64,000 nt of DNA from Eubacterium sp. OM08-24. Lineage in GTDB: Bacteria > Bacillota > Clostridia > Oscillospirales > Acutalibacteraceae. The stretch is from contig NZ_QSTA01000004.1 in NCBI RefSeq assembly GCF_003438075.1, positions 62,001-126,000 on the forward strand, given 5' to 3'. The notes beneath the pieces were generated by a model. It was not told the origin of the DNA and did not search any database. It saw nothing but the letters and a program-made list of their open reading frames with translations. Of the stretch, positions 24,349 to 33,852 are shown piece after piece. How positions within the stretch are numbered: position 1 is the first letter of the stretch; every line of letters begins with the position of its first letter. The position numbers were made by a program, and so were the translations under genes.

Positions 24349-26725
24349 GGAATTATTAAAGGAAAAGGAATTTATAATACTTGACGGTGCAACCGGCACT
24401 ATGATTCAGAAAAGCGGCGTTGAGTATGACGAAGTACCTGAAACGCTGAATATCACTCATCCCGAGTTAATTGCGTCTTTTCATAAGGCTTATGTAGACG
24501 CAGGTGCTGATGTTGTGTATGCCAACACCTTTGGTGCAAATGCATACAAACTTGAGGGCTGCGGTTACAGTGTAGAGGAAATAGTAGGCGCAGGTGTGAG
24601 CATTGCAAAAAATGCGGTTGGCGACAGAGCGCTGGTAGCACTTGACATAGGTTCTATCGGTCAGTTGCTTGAGCCGGCAGGTTCGCTTACTTTTGAAGAG
24701 GCCTACGAATACTACAAACAGCTTATTCTTGCAGGCAAAGATGCAGATGTTATTGCTTTTGAAACCATGACAGACCTCTACGAGCTGAAAGCCGCTGTAC
24801 TTGCCGCAAAAGAAAACAGCGACAAACCTATATTTACAACAATGACATTTGAACGCAATATGCGTACATTTACAGGTGCATTGCCATCAGCCTTTGCGGT
24901 TACAATGGAGAACCTCGGTGTTGACGCCCTTGGTGTGAACTGTTCGCTTGGCCCTGATGAACTTGAGCCGATTGTAAGCGAAATTTCAAAATATACAAAT
25001 CTTCCCATTGTAATCAAGCCAAATGCAGGCTTGCCTGACCCTAACACCAACGAATACAATGTTATGCCTGATGATTTTGCAAAGGCATCACTCTCACTTT
25101 TGAAGTACGGTGTAAAGGTTCTCGGCGGTTGCTGTGGTACAAATCCTGATTATATCAAGGCGCTTAAAGACGCTCTTAAAGACAAAAAATATCAGCCGTC
25201 CAAAAAAGAGGTAGACACAACAGTGTGCAGTGCAAGCTCTGTTGTTGAAGTAAACCACCCGAGAATTATCGGTGAAAGAATTAACCCTACCGGCAAAAAG
25301 CTCTTTAAGCAGGCGCTTGTTGATAATAATATTGACTATATTCTCACTCAGGCATTAAGTCAGACAGGCGCAGGCGCAGAAATTCTTGATGTCAATGTAG
25401 GTCACCCTGAAATTGACGAAAAGCAAATGATGGTGCGAGTGCTGAAGGCAATTCAGAGCGTATGTGACGCACCTTTGCAGATTGACTCAACTAAACCCGA
25501 TGTGCTAGAGGCAGGACTTCGTGCATACAACGGCAGACCGATTGTAAACTCGGTAAACGGCGAAGAAAAAAGCCTGAGCACTGTATTGCCGCTTGTAAAA
25601 AAATACGGCGCTTGCGTGGTAGGCCTTACTCTTGACGAAAACGGTATTCCAAAGACTGCCGAGGGCAGATTTGAAATTGCAAAACGAATTGTTGAGAGGG
25701 CAGAGGAAATAGGCATTGACAGACGAGATATTTTCATAGACTGCCTTACAATGACGGTTTCGGCTGAGCAGTCTGCCTGCCGACAAACTCTTAATGCTTT
25801 GCACAAAGTGAAAACCGAGCTTGGCTGTAAAACTTGCCTCGGTGTTTCAAATATTTCATTCGGACTTCCAAATCGTGACCTTGTTACAAGAACATTCCTT
25901 ACTATGGCGCTTGAAGAGGGACTTGACCTGCCAATTATCAACCCTAACATTGAGTCTATTACAGGCGCTGTAAGAGCATATCGTGTGCTTGACGGCATTG
26001 ACAAAAACTCAATGGACTTTATTGCGGCTTACAATGACGCTGTTCAGGCTCCCGTTGCCAACAACAATGTTTCAACCGATATGGATATTATGACAGCTGT
26101 TTTCAACGGATTTAAAAGTGAGGGCGCATTACTTACAGAAAAAATGCTTGCCGAAACAGGCGACGCAATGAAAATTGTAAATGAAATGCTTATCCCTGCG
26201 CTTGATAAGGTTGGCGAGGGTTTTGAAAAGAACAAAATCTTTTTGCCTCAGCTTATTCAGAGCGCCAATGCCGCTCAGGCTTGCTTTGATGTAATTAAAA
26301 AGCATATTTCAAAGACAAGCGGAGAAACAGTGAGCAAGGGAAAAATTATTGTTGCAACTGTAAAGGGCGATATTCACGATATAGGCAAAAACATTGTAAA
26401 GGTATTGCTTGATAATTACGGCTATACAGTTGTTGACCTTGGCAAAGATGTTGACCCTCAGCTTGTTGTAGATACGGCTATTGAGCAGAATATAAAGATG
26501 ATTGGTTTGTCGGCTCTTATGACCACAACTCTCAAGAGTATGGAAGATACCATTAAACTTGTAAGAGAAACAAAGGAGCTGCAAAATCCTGACGGCAGCA
26601 GCAAGTGTGTAATTTTTGTAGGCGGTGCTGTGCTTACTGAAGAGTATGCAATGAAAATCGGCGCTGACTATTATTGCAGAGATGCAAAGGAAAGTGTAGA
26701 TACAGCTAAAAAGGTTTTAGGCTAA
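24338..26725 (+). CDS. metH: Cobalamin-dependent methionine synthase lacking the activation domain
   Basis: This 795-residue enzyme makes methionine from homocysteine and methyltetrahydrofolate. Its modules are a homocysteine methyltransferase domain (about 1-290, zinc ligands in GVNCS and GGCCGT), a pterin-binding domain (about 305-560, IIGERINPTGKK), a cobalamin cap helix bundle (about 570-660) and a B12-binding domain with DIHDIGKN at 678-685 (His680 as lower cobalt ligand). It ends there; the activation domain is the separate gene just upstream. The start is GTG 24338, 8 nt after AAAGGGG. Length agrees with the split form seen in clostridia and Thermotoga. Confidence 0.94.
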   Translation: MGFRELLKEKEFIILDGATGTMIQKSGVEYDEVPETLNITHPELIASFHKAYVDAGADVVYANTFGANAYKLEGCGYSVEEIVGAGVSIAKNAVGDRALVALDIGSIGQLLEPAGSLTFEEAYEYYKQLILAGKDADVIAFETMTDLYELKAAVLAAKENSDKPIFTTMTFERNMRTFTGALPSAFAVTMENLGVDALGVNCSLGPDELEPIVSEISKYTNLPIVIKPNAGLPDPNTNEYNVMPDDFAKASLSLLKYGVKVLGGCCGTNPDYIKALKDALKDKKYQPSKKEVDTTVCSASSVVEVNHPRIIGERINPTGKKLFKQALVDNNIDYILTQALSQTGAGAEILDVNVGHPEIDEKQMMVRVLKAIQSVCDAPLQIDSTKPDVLEAGLRAYNGRPIVNSVNGEEKSLSTVLPLVKKYGACVVGLTLDENGIPKTAEGRFEIAKRIVERAEEIGIDRRDIFIDCLTMTVSAEQSACRQTLNALHKVKTELGCKTCLGVSNISFGLPNRDLVTRTFLTMALEEGLDLPIINPNIESITGAVRAYRVLDGIDKNSMDFIAAYNDAVQAPVANNNVSTDMDIMTAVFNGFKSEGALLTEKMLAETGDAMKIVNEMLIPALDKVGEGFEKNKIFLPQLIQSANAAQACFDVIKKHISKTSGETVSKGKIIVATVKGDIHDIGKNIVKVLLDNYGYTVVDLGKDVDPQLVVDTAIEQNIKMIGLSALMTTTLKSMEDTIKLVRETKELQNPDGSSKCVIFVGGAVLTEEYAMKIGADYYCRDAKESVDTAKKVLG

Positions 26726-26730
26726 CATAA

Positions 26731-26760
26731 AAGGGCAGTTCCGCTTAGGAATTGCCCTTA
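26731..26760. terminator. Bidirectional terminator overlapping the phosphoesterase stop codon
   Basis: AAGGGCAGTTCC and GGAATTGCCCTT form a 12-bp stem with one mismatch between convergent genes. The right arm lies within the last codons of the minus-strand gene. Confidence 0.75.
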
Positions 26761-27602
26761 GTAATATTTATTACACATATTTCAGGTTGATTGTTAAATC
26801 TCGGAACAGGATTTGATACGCCAAGTCCTGCGGAAATAATCATTGTTGTATTGTCAAAAAGAAATTCGCCTTTATCGTATTGTGGAAAAAGTCCTTGATT
26901 TGGTACGATAACTCCGCCGACAAATGGAATTTGCACAAGACCGCCATGAGTATGACCGCACAATACGAGATCTATTTTTGATGTTCCTACAATATCCTTT
27001 ATATACTCAGGCTGATGATGGAGAAGTACAGAGTAGCAGTTTTCTGAGTCGGTTTTGAATTTTTCCCAAAAGTGCGCCTCGGGTGTATCGTAATCGGGAG
27101 CATCATATTCATAAAACGGAAAGTCTGACATTCCGCCAATCAATATTTTATCTCCGCCCTTAGTCGTAAATATTGTGGACTCGTTGTCAAGCAAGGTTGC
27201 TCCGCAAGCTGTTATGTCTGATTTAAAATCAATTTTGTCGGCAATATCTCGTTCGTGGTTGCCAAGACAGCAGTAAACGGGAGCGATTTTTGATATTTTT
27301 GTCAACAGACTTTTCATAATGTCGTCATTTATATAATTGCGAGTTACCATATCTCCTGCAACGGCTATGAAATCAGGCTGCTGCTCTTTGATTTTATTTA
27401 CAAGTTCGCTGTTATCCGTACCGTATTCTTTGTTGTGCAGATCCGAAATCAAAACGATTTTTATATTGTTTTCGATTCTGTCGGACTTTAGGTTATATTC
27501 CGTTGTTTTTAAAAATAAATTGCTATGCACCAGCTCCGAAACAAATAAAGCGGAGAGTGCAGAAAAAATTATCAGTGATAGTTTTCTTTTAGATTTTTTC
27601 AT
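26745..27602 (-). CDS. Calcineurin-like metallophosphoesterase (YkuE type)
   Basis: This 285-residue protein has an N-terminal hydrophobic helix (about 8-26) and then the dinuclear-metal phosphoesterase motifs SDLHNKEYG, AGDMVTR, LGNHERD and CGHTHGG. All metal ligands are present. The YkuE-type group is exported or membrane-bound in some Firmicutes. Substrate is unknown. It is a single gene divergent from the CapD-type gene. Confidence 0.88.
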   Translation of the reverse strand: MKKSKRKLSLIIFSALSALFVSELVHSNLFLKTTEYNLKSDRIENNIKIVLISDLHNKEYGTDNSELVNKIKEQQPDFIAVAGDMVTRNYINDDIMKSLLTKISKIAPVYCCLGNHERDIADKIDFKSDITACGATLLDNESTIFTTKGGDKILIGGMSDFPFYEYDAPDYDTPEAHFWEKFKTDSENCYSVLLHHQPEYIKDIVGTSKIDLVLCGHTHGGLVQIPFVGGVIVPNQGLFPQYDKGEFLFDNTTMIISAGLGVSNPVPRFNNQPEICVINITKGNS

Positions 27603-27736
27603 AAAAATGTCCTTTGCTTATAATAATGTGATATTTTTTATAATATTATATTACACCAAAAAATTACATTTTTCAAATATAGTGAATTGTTGTATTAAAA
27701 TATTGTGTTTTACTTATAAAGCAAAATATAATAGAT

Positions 27737-27765
27737 TTGACAAAATACTAATTTTGATGTATAAT
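27737..27765 (+). promoter_or_regulatory. Strong sigma-A promoter for the CapD-type gene and glmS
   Basis: A perfect TTGACA (27737-27742) and perfect TATAAT (27760-27765) are separated by 17 bp. A leader of about 90 nt follows, in which I see no further structure. Confidence 0.75.
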
Positions 27766-27860
27766 ATTGTGTAATAAATTTGTATAATTTTTTTAATTTG
27801 AACTATGTGTTTGTATGAAAATTTATATAATTGGTTAAAAATGATGGGGTCTATCTAAAA

Positions 27861-29729
27861 ATGAAAAAAATAAATTACCGCAAGCTCGTTCTTGCGTTAG
27901 CGGATGTTTTTATTATTGTGGTAAGCGGTATTGTGCTAAATTACGGATTATCGCTTGTTTTTCCCAAAATTTCTGAGGCAAACAGAGGTTTGCTTTACAC
28001 TATAATTTTATCTCTTGCAATTTGTATGCTGATTTTGTTCGGAGTAGGCGCTTACAGAAGACTATGGAGATATTTTAATTTAAAGGATTACCTTGTTTGC
28101 GGTGTGGCTATGCTGGCGGGTTTTGCTTTGAGTGGTATTATTATGTTCGTTTTGCAGATAAGGCAGTCTTTCTTATTTATTGCTTTATATGCTTTGTTTG
28201 CAACAGGCGGCGTGCTTTTATTCAGGTTTATTTTTAAGCGCACTTTTCTTGATTTAACCGAATCTGGCAGAGCAGACAACTGTGAACGCACTCTTATTGT
28301 TGGCGCAGGCAATGCAGGCAGAATGGTTCTTACAGAAATTCAGAATGCCGTTTACGATGAAAACAGTCCGGCCCGTAATCTTATGGCAGTAGGCTTTGTT
28401 GATGACGACGAAACCAAGCTCAGCCACAGAATTAACGGTGTGCCTGTTCTCGGCATATGCAGAGAGATTCCTAAAATTTGTAATGATAACAAAATTACAA
28501 ATATAATTGTAGCCATTCCGTCATGCGAGGAAGAGGAAAAGAGAAAAATTCTTAATTACTGCTCCGAAACTCAGTGTAAAATCAAGATTATTCCTTATTT
28601 AAGCGAGCTTTTGTTTGATGATAAGCACACAGAACTTATTTCTCAGGCAAAGGAAATTAAGATTGCGGATTTGCTCGGCAGAAAGCCGATTGAGTTTGAT
28701 AAAAAAGAGATTAAAGAATTGGTTACAGGCAAAATCTGTATGGTTACAGGCGGCGGCGGTTCTATCGGCGGTGAGCTTGTAAGACAGATTGCAAAGTATT
28801 CGCCAAAGCAAATAATCATAGTAGATATATATGAAAACAATGCTTATGATATTCAGCAGGAGCTTGTGCTTGAGTACGGCTCAGAGCTTAACCTTGTAAC
28901 ATTGATTTCATCGGTGCGTGATTACGATAAAATGGAATTGATATTTAAAACATATCGTCCGCAGCTTGTATTTCACGCAGCTGCCCACAAGCATGTTCCT
29001 CTTATGGAAACAGTGCCTGAGGAGGCGGTTAAAAATAATATCTTCGGTACATATAATGTTGCAACACTTGCAGAAAAATACGGTGCCGACAAATTTGTTA
29101 TGATTTCAACCGACAAGGCTGTAAATCCTACAAATGTAATGGGTGCAACAAAGAGGGCCTGCGAAATGATAATTCAGCACAAGGCTCAGCACAGCACTCA
29201 TACAGAATTTGTAACCACCCGTTTTGGCAATGTACTTGGCTCAAACGGCTCGGTTATACCTTTGTTTAAGCGTCAGATTGAAAGCGGTTCACCTGTAACT
29301 GTTACTCATCCTGACATAATCAGATATTTTATGACAATTCCGGAGGCTGTTTCTCTTGTTCTTGAGGCAGGTGCAATGGCTCATGGCGGCGAGATTTTTG
29401 TGCTTGATATGGGTGCTCCCGTAAAAATCACGACTCTTGCCGAAAATCTCATTCGTATGTATGGCAAGATTCCGTACAAAGATGTTCCGATTATTTTTAC
29501 AGGCTTAAGACCCGGTGAAAAACTTTTTGAGGAACTTTTGATGGACGAAGAAGGACTTAAATCTACTGCAAATGAAAAGATTTTTATCGGTAATCAGATT
29601 AATATTAATTCTGAAGAACTGCTTAAAAAACTTGAGGAGCTGAAAATTGTGGCAAATCACAATGACAGCGAAAAAACAGTAGAACTTCTTGCGGATCTTG
29701 TACCTACTTTTAACCATAAGACAAACTGA
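27861..29729 (+). CDS. Membrane nucleotide-sugar 4,6-dehydratase (CapD/PglF family)
   Basis: This 622-residue protein has four N-terminal membrane helices (about 5-125), a first Rossmann region with GAGNAG at 148-153, and a catalytic SDR domain with TGGGGSIGGEL at 296-306. The catalytic strand reads STDKAVNPTNVMGATKR; Met replaces the usual Tyr of the YxxxK motif, as in inverting UDP-GlcNAc 4,6-dehydratases of this family. It should start synthesis of a deoxyamino sugar for a surface glycan. ATG 27861 is chosen over the TTG at 27831, though its ribosome site (GGGG) is weak. glmS follows by 33 nt and supplies the amino-sugar precursor. Confidence 0.88.
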   Translation: MKKINYRKLVLALADVFIIVVSGIVLNYGLSLVFPKISEANRGLLYTIILSLAICMLILFGVGAYRRLWRYFNLKDYLVCGVAMLAGFALSGIIMFVLQIRQSFLFIALYALFATGGVLLFRFIFKRTFLDLTESGRADNCERTLIVGAGNAGRMVLTEIQNAVYDENSPARNLMAVGFVDDDETKLSHRINGVPVLGICREIPKICNDNKITNIIVAIPSCEEEEKRKILNYCSETQCKIKIIPYLSELLFDDKHTELISQAKEIKIADLLGRKPIEFDKKEIKELVTGKICMVTGGGGSIGGELVRQIAKYSPKQIIIVDIYENNAYDIQQELVLEYGSELNLVTLISSVRDYDKMELIFKTYRPQLVFHAAAHKHVPLMETVPEEAVKNNIFGTYNVATLAEKYGADKFVMISTDKAVNPTNVMGATKRACEMIIQHKAQHSTHTEFVTTRFGNVLGSNGSVIPLFKRQIESGSPVTVTHPDIIRYFMTIPEAVSLVLEAGAMAHGGEIFVLDMGAPVKITTLAENLIRMYGKIPYKDVPIIFTGLRPGEKLFEELLMDEEGLKSTANEKIFIGNQININSEELLKKLEELKIVANHNDSEKTVELLADLVPTFNHKTN

Positions 29730-29762
29730 TATATTACTCATCAGTAAAGGAGAGAATACATA

Positions 29763-31592
29763 ATGTGTGGTATTGTTGGATATGTTGGCCCTAAAGACTG
29801 CAGTGATGTGCTTGTAAGTGCGCTTACAAAGCTCGAATATAGAGGGTATGATTCAGCGGGTATAGCTGTTTTTGGAAAAAACGGCATTGAAACAGTTAAA
29901 ACAAAAGGTAAACTTAAAAATCTTGTTGATAAGATGGCAGTTGAGGGTAAACCGGAGGGTCATGTAGGTATAGGCCATACAAGATGGGCAACTCACGGTG
30001 AGCCGTCAGATGTAAACTCACATCCGCACAGCGGCGCAAGAGTTACCATTGTTCATAACGGAATTATTGAAAATTACATTGAATTAAAAGAATTTCTTAC
30101 TTCAAAGGGCAGAACTTTCCTCAGTGATACAGACACCGAGGTTGTTGCACAGCTACTTGATTATAAATATAACGGAAATCCGCTTGAAACTATCGACAGC
30201 GTAATGGCTGAACTTAAGGGTTCTTTTGCTCTCGGTATTATGTTCAAAGATTTTCCGGACAGAATTTTTGCCGTAAGAAGAGAGAGTCCGCTTATTGTTG
30301 GCGTAGCTGACGGCGAAAGCTTTATTGCGTCCGATGTTCCTGCAATTCTTAAATACACAAAGAATTACTATCTTCTCGACCATGATGAGATTGCTACACT
30401 TACAGCTGACGGTGTTTCATTTGTTGATGAGCACCTCGATCCTATTGAAAAGGAATTAAAGGTTGCCGATTGGGATATGGAGGCTGCCGAAAAAGGCGGT
30501 TATCCGCACTTTATGATTAAAGAAATTAACGAACAGCCTGAGGCAATCAGAACAACCGTTGCTCCGAGAGTAAGAGATGGTTTGCCGTGTCTTGAGGAGT
30601 GCGGCATTACACTTGAAAAGTTAAGAGAATTTAGGTCTATTTCTGTTGTTGCCTGCGGTACTGCTATGCACGCAGGTTTGGTTGGCAAATATATTATCGA
30701 AAGCATTGCAAGAGTTCCTGTTACAGTTGATATTGCATCTGAATTCAGATACAGAAATCCGATAGTAGGCGAGGGCGACCTTGTAATTATTATTTCACAG
30801 TCGGGCGAAACAGCCGACAGCCTTGCAGCAATGCGCCTTGCAAAGCAGAAAGGTGCTACAACACTTGCCATTGTAAACGCAAAGGGCAGCTCTATTGCAA
30901 GAGAGGCAGATATGCTTATTTATACTCTTGCAGGCCCTGAAATCTCTGTTGCATCTACAAAGGCTTATATTACACAGCTTTCAGTTATGTATCTGTTTGC
31001 GTTTGAGCTTGCACTTGCTAAGGAAACTGTAAGCGAGGCAGAGTGCAAAAGACTTGTTTCGGCACTTCTTAAAATGCCTGATGCCGTTAAGTATGTTATT
31101 GAAACAACCGAGGAACAGTGTAAGTATGTAGCAACAAAGCTCATCACCACAGACAGCCTGCTCTACATTGGCAGAGGTCTTGACTATGCGCTTTCAATGG
31201 AAGGCTCACTTAAGCTCAAGGAAGTTTCTTACATTCATTCTGAGAGTTATGCGGCAGGCGAGTTAAAGCATGGCACAATTTCTCTTATTGAGGACGGTAT
31301 GCCTGTAATCGCTGTTGCAACACAGAGCGACCTTATTGCCAAAACAATCAGCAATATTGTTGAGGTTAAGTCAAGAGGTGCGATGAATATTCTCGTTTGC
31401 TCAGAGGCTTGCGCAAGAACACTTGAGGACGGCATTGCAGATTATGTAATCAAAGTGCCGCAGACAAATGAACTTCTTATGCCTATCTCAGCGGTTGTAC
31501 CACTTCAGATACTTGCTTATTACACAGCGGTAAATAAGGGCAATGACCCTGATAAGCCAAGAAACCTTGCAAAGTCGGTTACTGTTGAATAA
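29763..31592 (+). CDS. glmS: Glutamine--fructose-6-phosphate aminotransferase
   Basis: This 609-residue enzyme makes glucosamine-6-phosphate, the entry to UDP-GlcNAc. The N-terminal Ntn amidotransferase domain begins MCGIVGYVG, with Cys2 as nucleophile after Met removal. Two SIS sugar-isomerase domains follow (CGTAMHAG, SQSGETADSLAA and SYAAGELKHG). The last residues, KPRNLAKSVTVE, are the family's conserved C-terminus. AGGAGA precedes the ATG. Only 33 nt separate it from the dehydratase gene, leaving no room for a glmS ribozyme there. Confidence 0.97.
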   Translation: MCGIVGYVGPKDCSDVLVSALTKLEYRGYDSAGIAVFGKNGIETVKTKGKLKNLVDKMAVEGKPEGHVGIGHTRWATHGEPSDVNSHPHSGARVTIVHNGIIENYIELKEFLTSKGRTFLSDTDTEVVAQLLDYKYNGNPLETIDSVMAELKGSFALGIMFKDFPDRIFAVRRESPLIVGVADGESFIASDVPAILKYTKNYYLLDHDEIATLTADGVSFVDEHLDPIEKELKVADWDMEAAEKGGYPHFMIKEINEQPEAIRTTVAPRVRDGLPCLEECGITLEKLREFRSISVVACGTAMHAGLVGKYIIESIARVPVTVDIASEFRYRNPIVGEGDLVIIISQSGETADSLAAMRLAKQKGATTLAIVNAKGSSIAREADMLIYTLAGPEISVASTKAYITQLSVMYLFAFELALAKETVSEAECKRLVSALLKMPDAVKYVIETTEEQCKYVATKLITTDSLLYIGRGLDYALSMEGSLKLKEVSYIHSESYAAGELKHGTISLIEDGMPVIAVATQSDLIAKTISNIVEVKSRGAMNILVCSEACARTLEDGIADYVIKVPQTNELLMPISAVVPLQILAYYTAVNKGNDPDKPRNLAKSVTVE

Positions 31593-31628
31593 TTTAAAAT
31601 TGAAACATTAGAAATTTTATTTATTATA

Positions 31629-31664
31629 AAAACAAGTGATGGTGTTGCCGTCACTTGTTTTTTG
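31629..31664 (+). terminator. Terminator of glmS
   Basis: AACAAGTGA (31631-31639) pairs with TCACTTGTT (31651-31659), followed by TTTTTG. Confidence 0.85.
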
Positions 31665-31843
31665 TTTTTAGATTCTTTGTTAATAGTTGAGATTAATAAA
31701 AAGGATTCTATATGTTGAGGGAACATTTAAAAATTATGGTTAAGAAGATTTTTCGTTCGGGCAAGAAGGTACGATAAAAGAAAATGTTTAATACTTTAAC
31801 GCTTTAAATTCAAAAAAATACTTTGTAAAACACAGAATTTCAC

Positions 31844-31872
31844 TTGTATTTTTTGTTCGTATTATGTATAAT
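31844..31872 (+). promoter_or_regulatory. Sigma-A promoter for the membrane protein-pyrimidine cluster
   Basis: TTGTAT (31844-31849) and TATAAT (31867-31872) are 17 bp apart, 54 bp before the start codon. The rest of the 334-base gap after glmS holds the glmS terminator and one 21-codon frame at 31713-31778, which is listed as a finding. Confidence 0.6.
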
Positions 31873-31926
31873 AAATGATGTATATGGATTTATTGACAGA
31901 ATATTCTGTTTTTGGAGGATTTTAGT

Positions 31927-33837
31927 ATGATTGCTAAAAATATAAAAAGGATTTTTACAACATTCGTTTGCGCAGCTCTTGTTGCGTGTACCGCTTTTGT
32001 CTGCAATGCCGCAGGCAGTAAAATTCAAATTGAAAAGCTCGACAATATGACTATTCAGCTGCCTGACGATATGCTTGGCATAACAAGGGACAGTAAAAGT
32101 ACAGACAAGTATTTTTCTGTTTTTGGACTTGATTATGACAAAACAATGTCTGATTTTAAAAGCAGCGATATTTTTATGCAGGCTATGGATAACAAAGCCA
32201 CCACAACGGTTACCGTAACTATGACAAGAAACGGCGACAGTGAGGGCATAAAAAATTATAAATTGCTTTCCGAAGAAAAGCTCTACGAGGTGAGAGATAA
32301 TTTTATCTCTCAGGGTGAGTATATAAGCTGTACCCCGGACGAGGCAGCAGACCTTGTATGGCTTATGTTCGATTTGAATGTATCAAGCGGCAGCGATAAG
32401 ATTAAAGCCTATCAGGCAAATACGGTTTATGACGGAATGAGCATTAATGTTACAATTCAGCATAACGGCGGCAATGTTACTTCTGCGGATTATCAAACAT
32501 TAAAGTCTATTCTTTCGACTGTAACCTTTAACTCAAAGGCTGACCCGAACGGCGATTTTACAACCTATGTTTACATAGGAATAATTGCGTTGGTAATTAT
32601 TCTGTTTATTATTGTTATGATAGCAAGCAAAAAGGCTAAGAAAAAGAATAAAAAGAGCAGAAACGAAAAGATACTTCGTGAGCTTACCGATAAATATAAG
32701 TCTGAAAATAAGCCTGCAAGAAAGCCGCAGAATGAAGATATTATGAGTATCTACAAGGCTTATGACGAGATGAAAAATTCTGATACAGAAATAAGCAGTG
32801 GCAGAAAAGATGACGATTTTGACGATTACAAGGATATTGACGAGGAAGAAGTAAAGGTAAGAATTTACGAGAAACCGACTGTATCCGATGCGGAGATTGA
32901 TGCTATCGTAAACGAGAGCAAGGCAAGATTTAAAAACGAGGGCACAGGTGTTGAGATAATCGAAACAAAGGCAGAGAAACTTGAGCCTGAAGAAGTTATC
33001 GCAGATGAAATTGAAGAGGCTCAGGAGGATTTACAGACCGGGGAGGTTGTAGATACCGTAGCGGAAGACGAGCCTGAAAAAGCCGAGAATACCGAAGAAA
33101 CAGTAACTTCAAACGAAAGCGAAGAGGACTTTGAATCTGATGACTATTCTGATGACGAAAAGTACGAAGATGCGGCACAGTCGGAAATTTCTGAGGCTGA
33201 CAGCGAGGAAGATGAAACTCAGGCTGATGAAGTTACAGAAGTAAGTGCGGAAGAGGTTGACTCGGCAGACGATGATGAAACCGATGAAGATATTGAAAAT
33301 GACGAGGAAGACGAGGAGGAACTCAGAAGAGAGGCAGAGAAGAACACCGCTGACGATTTTGACGAGGGATATGATTTCTTTGAAGAAAAGCCGAGGAGAA
33401 TCGTTGGTATCATTGATGTAGACAGCTCAGACCTTAAAAATGCCGTTGATTATGATGTGCTTTCGGAAGAGGAAAAGCGAGCAGTAGAGGTTGAAACTGC
33501 CACAGATAACGATAAGACAGAAAACTTCGTTGAGATTGCCTCAAAGGCAGGCAACGGAATTAAGAATTTCTTTGTTCATTGCGGATATTTCTGCACAAAT
33601 GTGTCAAGACTTGTAAAGCGTAAGTATGCTGCCAAAAAGCGTAAAAAAGCAGAGCTTGAGCGCAGAGAAAGAGAGCGTATGAGAAGACAGCAGGCGGCTC
33701 AGAGGCGTGACAGCAACGGACTTGTAAAGGTTCACAGTGCAACACAGAAAAGACCACAGTCGCAGTACAGAAATTCTCAGCCAAACCGCAAAGCACCAAG
33801 CAGAAGACCACAGCAGAATAACAGCAGAAGAAAGTAA
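31927..33837 (+). CDS. Single-pass membrane protein with an acidic cytoplasmic region and a basic tail, function unknown
   Basis: This 636-residue protein has a signal peptide (about 1-29), then an extracytoplasmic domain of about 185 residues (roughly 30-215). A membrane helix (about 218-238) is followed by a Lys-rich stop-transfer segment. The cytoplasmic part is strongly acidic between about 280 and 490, with many Glu/Asp clusters, and ends in an Arg/Lys/Gln-rich tail (about 565-636). No domain is recognised. ATG 31927 is 8 nt after GGAGG; the frame from TTG 31912 begins upstream of that site. pyrC starts 15 nt later, so it is probably transcribed with the pyrimidine genes. Low-complexity charge makes homology calls unreliable. 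Confidence 0.8.
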   Translation: MIAKNIKRIFTTFVCAALVACTAFVCNAAGSKIQIEKLDNMTIQLPDDMLGITRDSKSTDKYFSVFGLDYDKTMSDFKSSDIFMQAMDNKATTTVTVTMTRNGDSEGIKNYKLLSEEKLYEVRDNFISQGEYISCTPDEAADLVWLMFDLNVSSGSDKIKAYQANTVYDGMSINVTIQHNGGNVTSADYQTLKSILSTVTFNSKADPNGDFTTYVYIGIIALVIILFIIVMIASKKAKKKNKKSRNEKILRELTDKYKSENKPARKPQNEDIMSIYKAYDEMKNSDTEISSGRKDDDFDDYKDIDEEEVKVRIYEKPTVSDAEIDAIVNESKARFKNEGTGVEIIETKAEKLEPEEVIADEIEEAQEDLQTGEVVDTVAEDEPEKAENTEETVTSNESEEDFESDDYSDDEKYEDAAQSEISEADSEEDETQADEVTEVSAEEVDSADDDETDEDIENDEEDEEELRREAEKNTADDFDEGYDFFEEKPRRIVGIIDVDSSDLKNAVDYDVLSEEEKRAVEVETATDNDKTENFVEIASKAGNGIKNFFVHCGYFCTNVSRLVKRKYAAKKRKKAELERRERERMRRQQAAQRRDSNGLVKVHSATQKRPQSQYRNSQPNRKAPSRRPQQNNSRRK

Positions 33838-33852
33838 ATAGGGGTGATTATT

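Noticed and set aside
29730..29762. Possible glmS ribozyme before glmS
   Set aside because: Only 33 nt separate glmS from the previous gene, too short for the ribozyme, and no such structure is visible.
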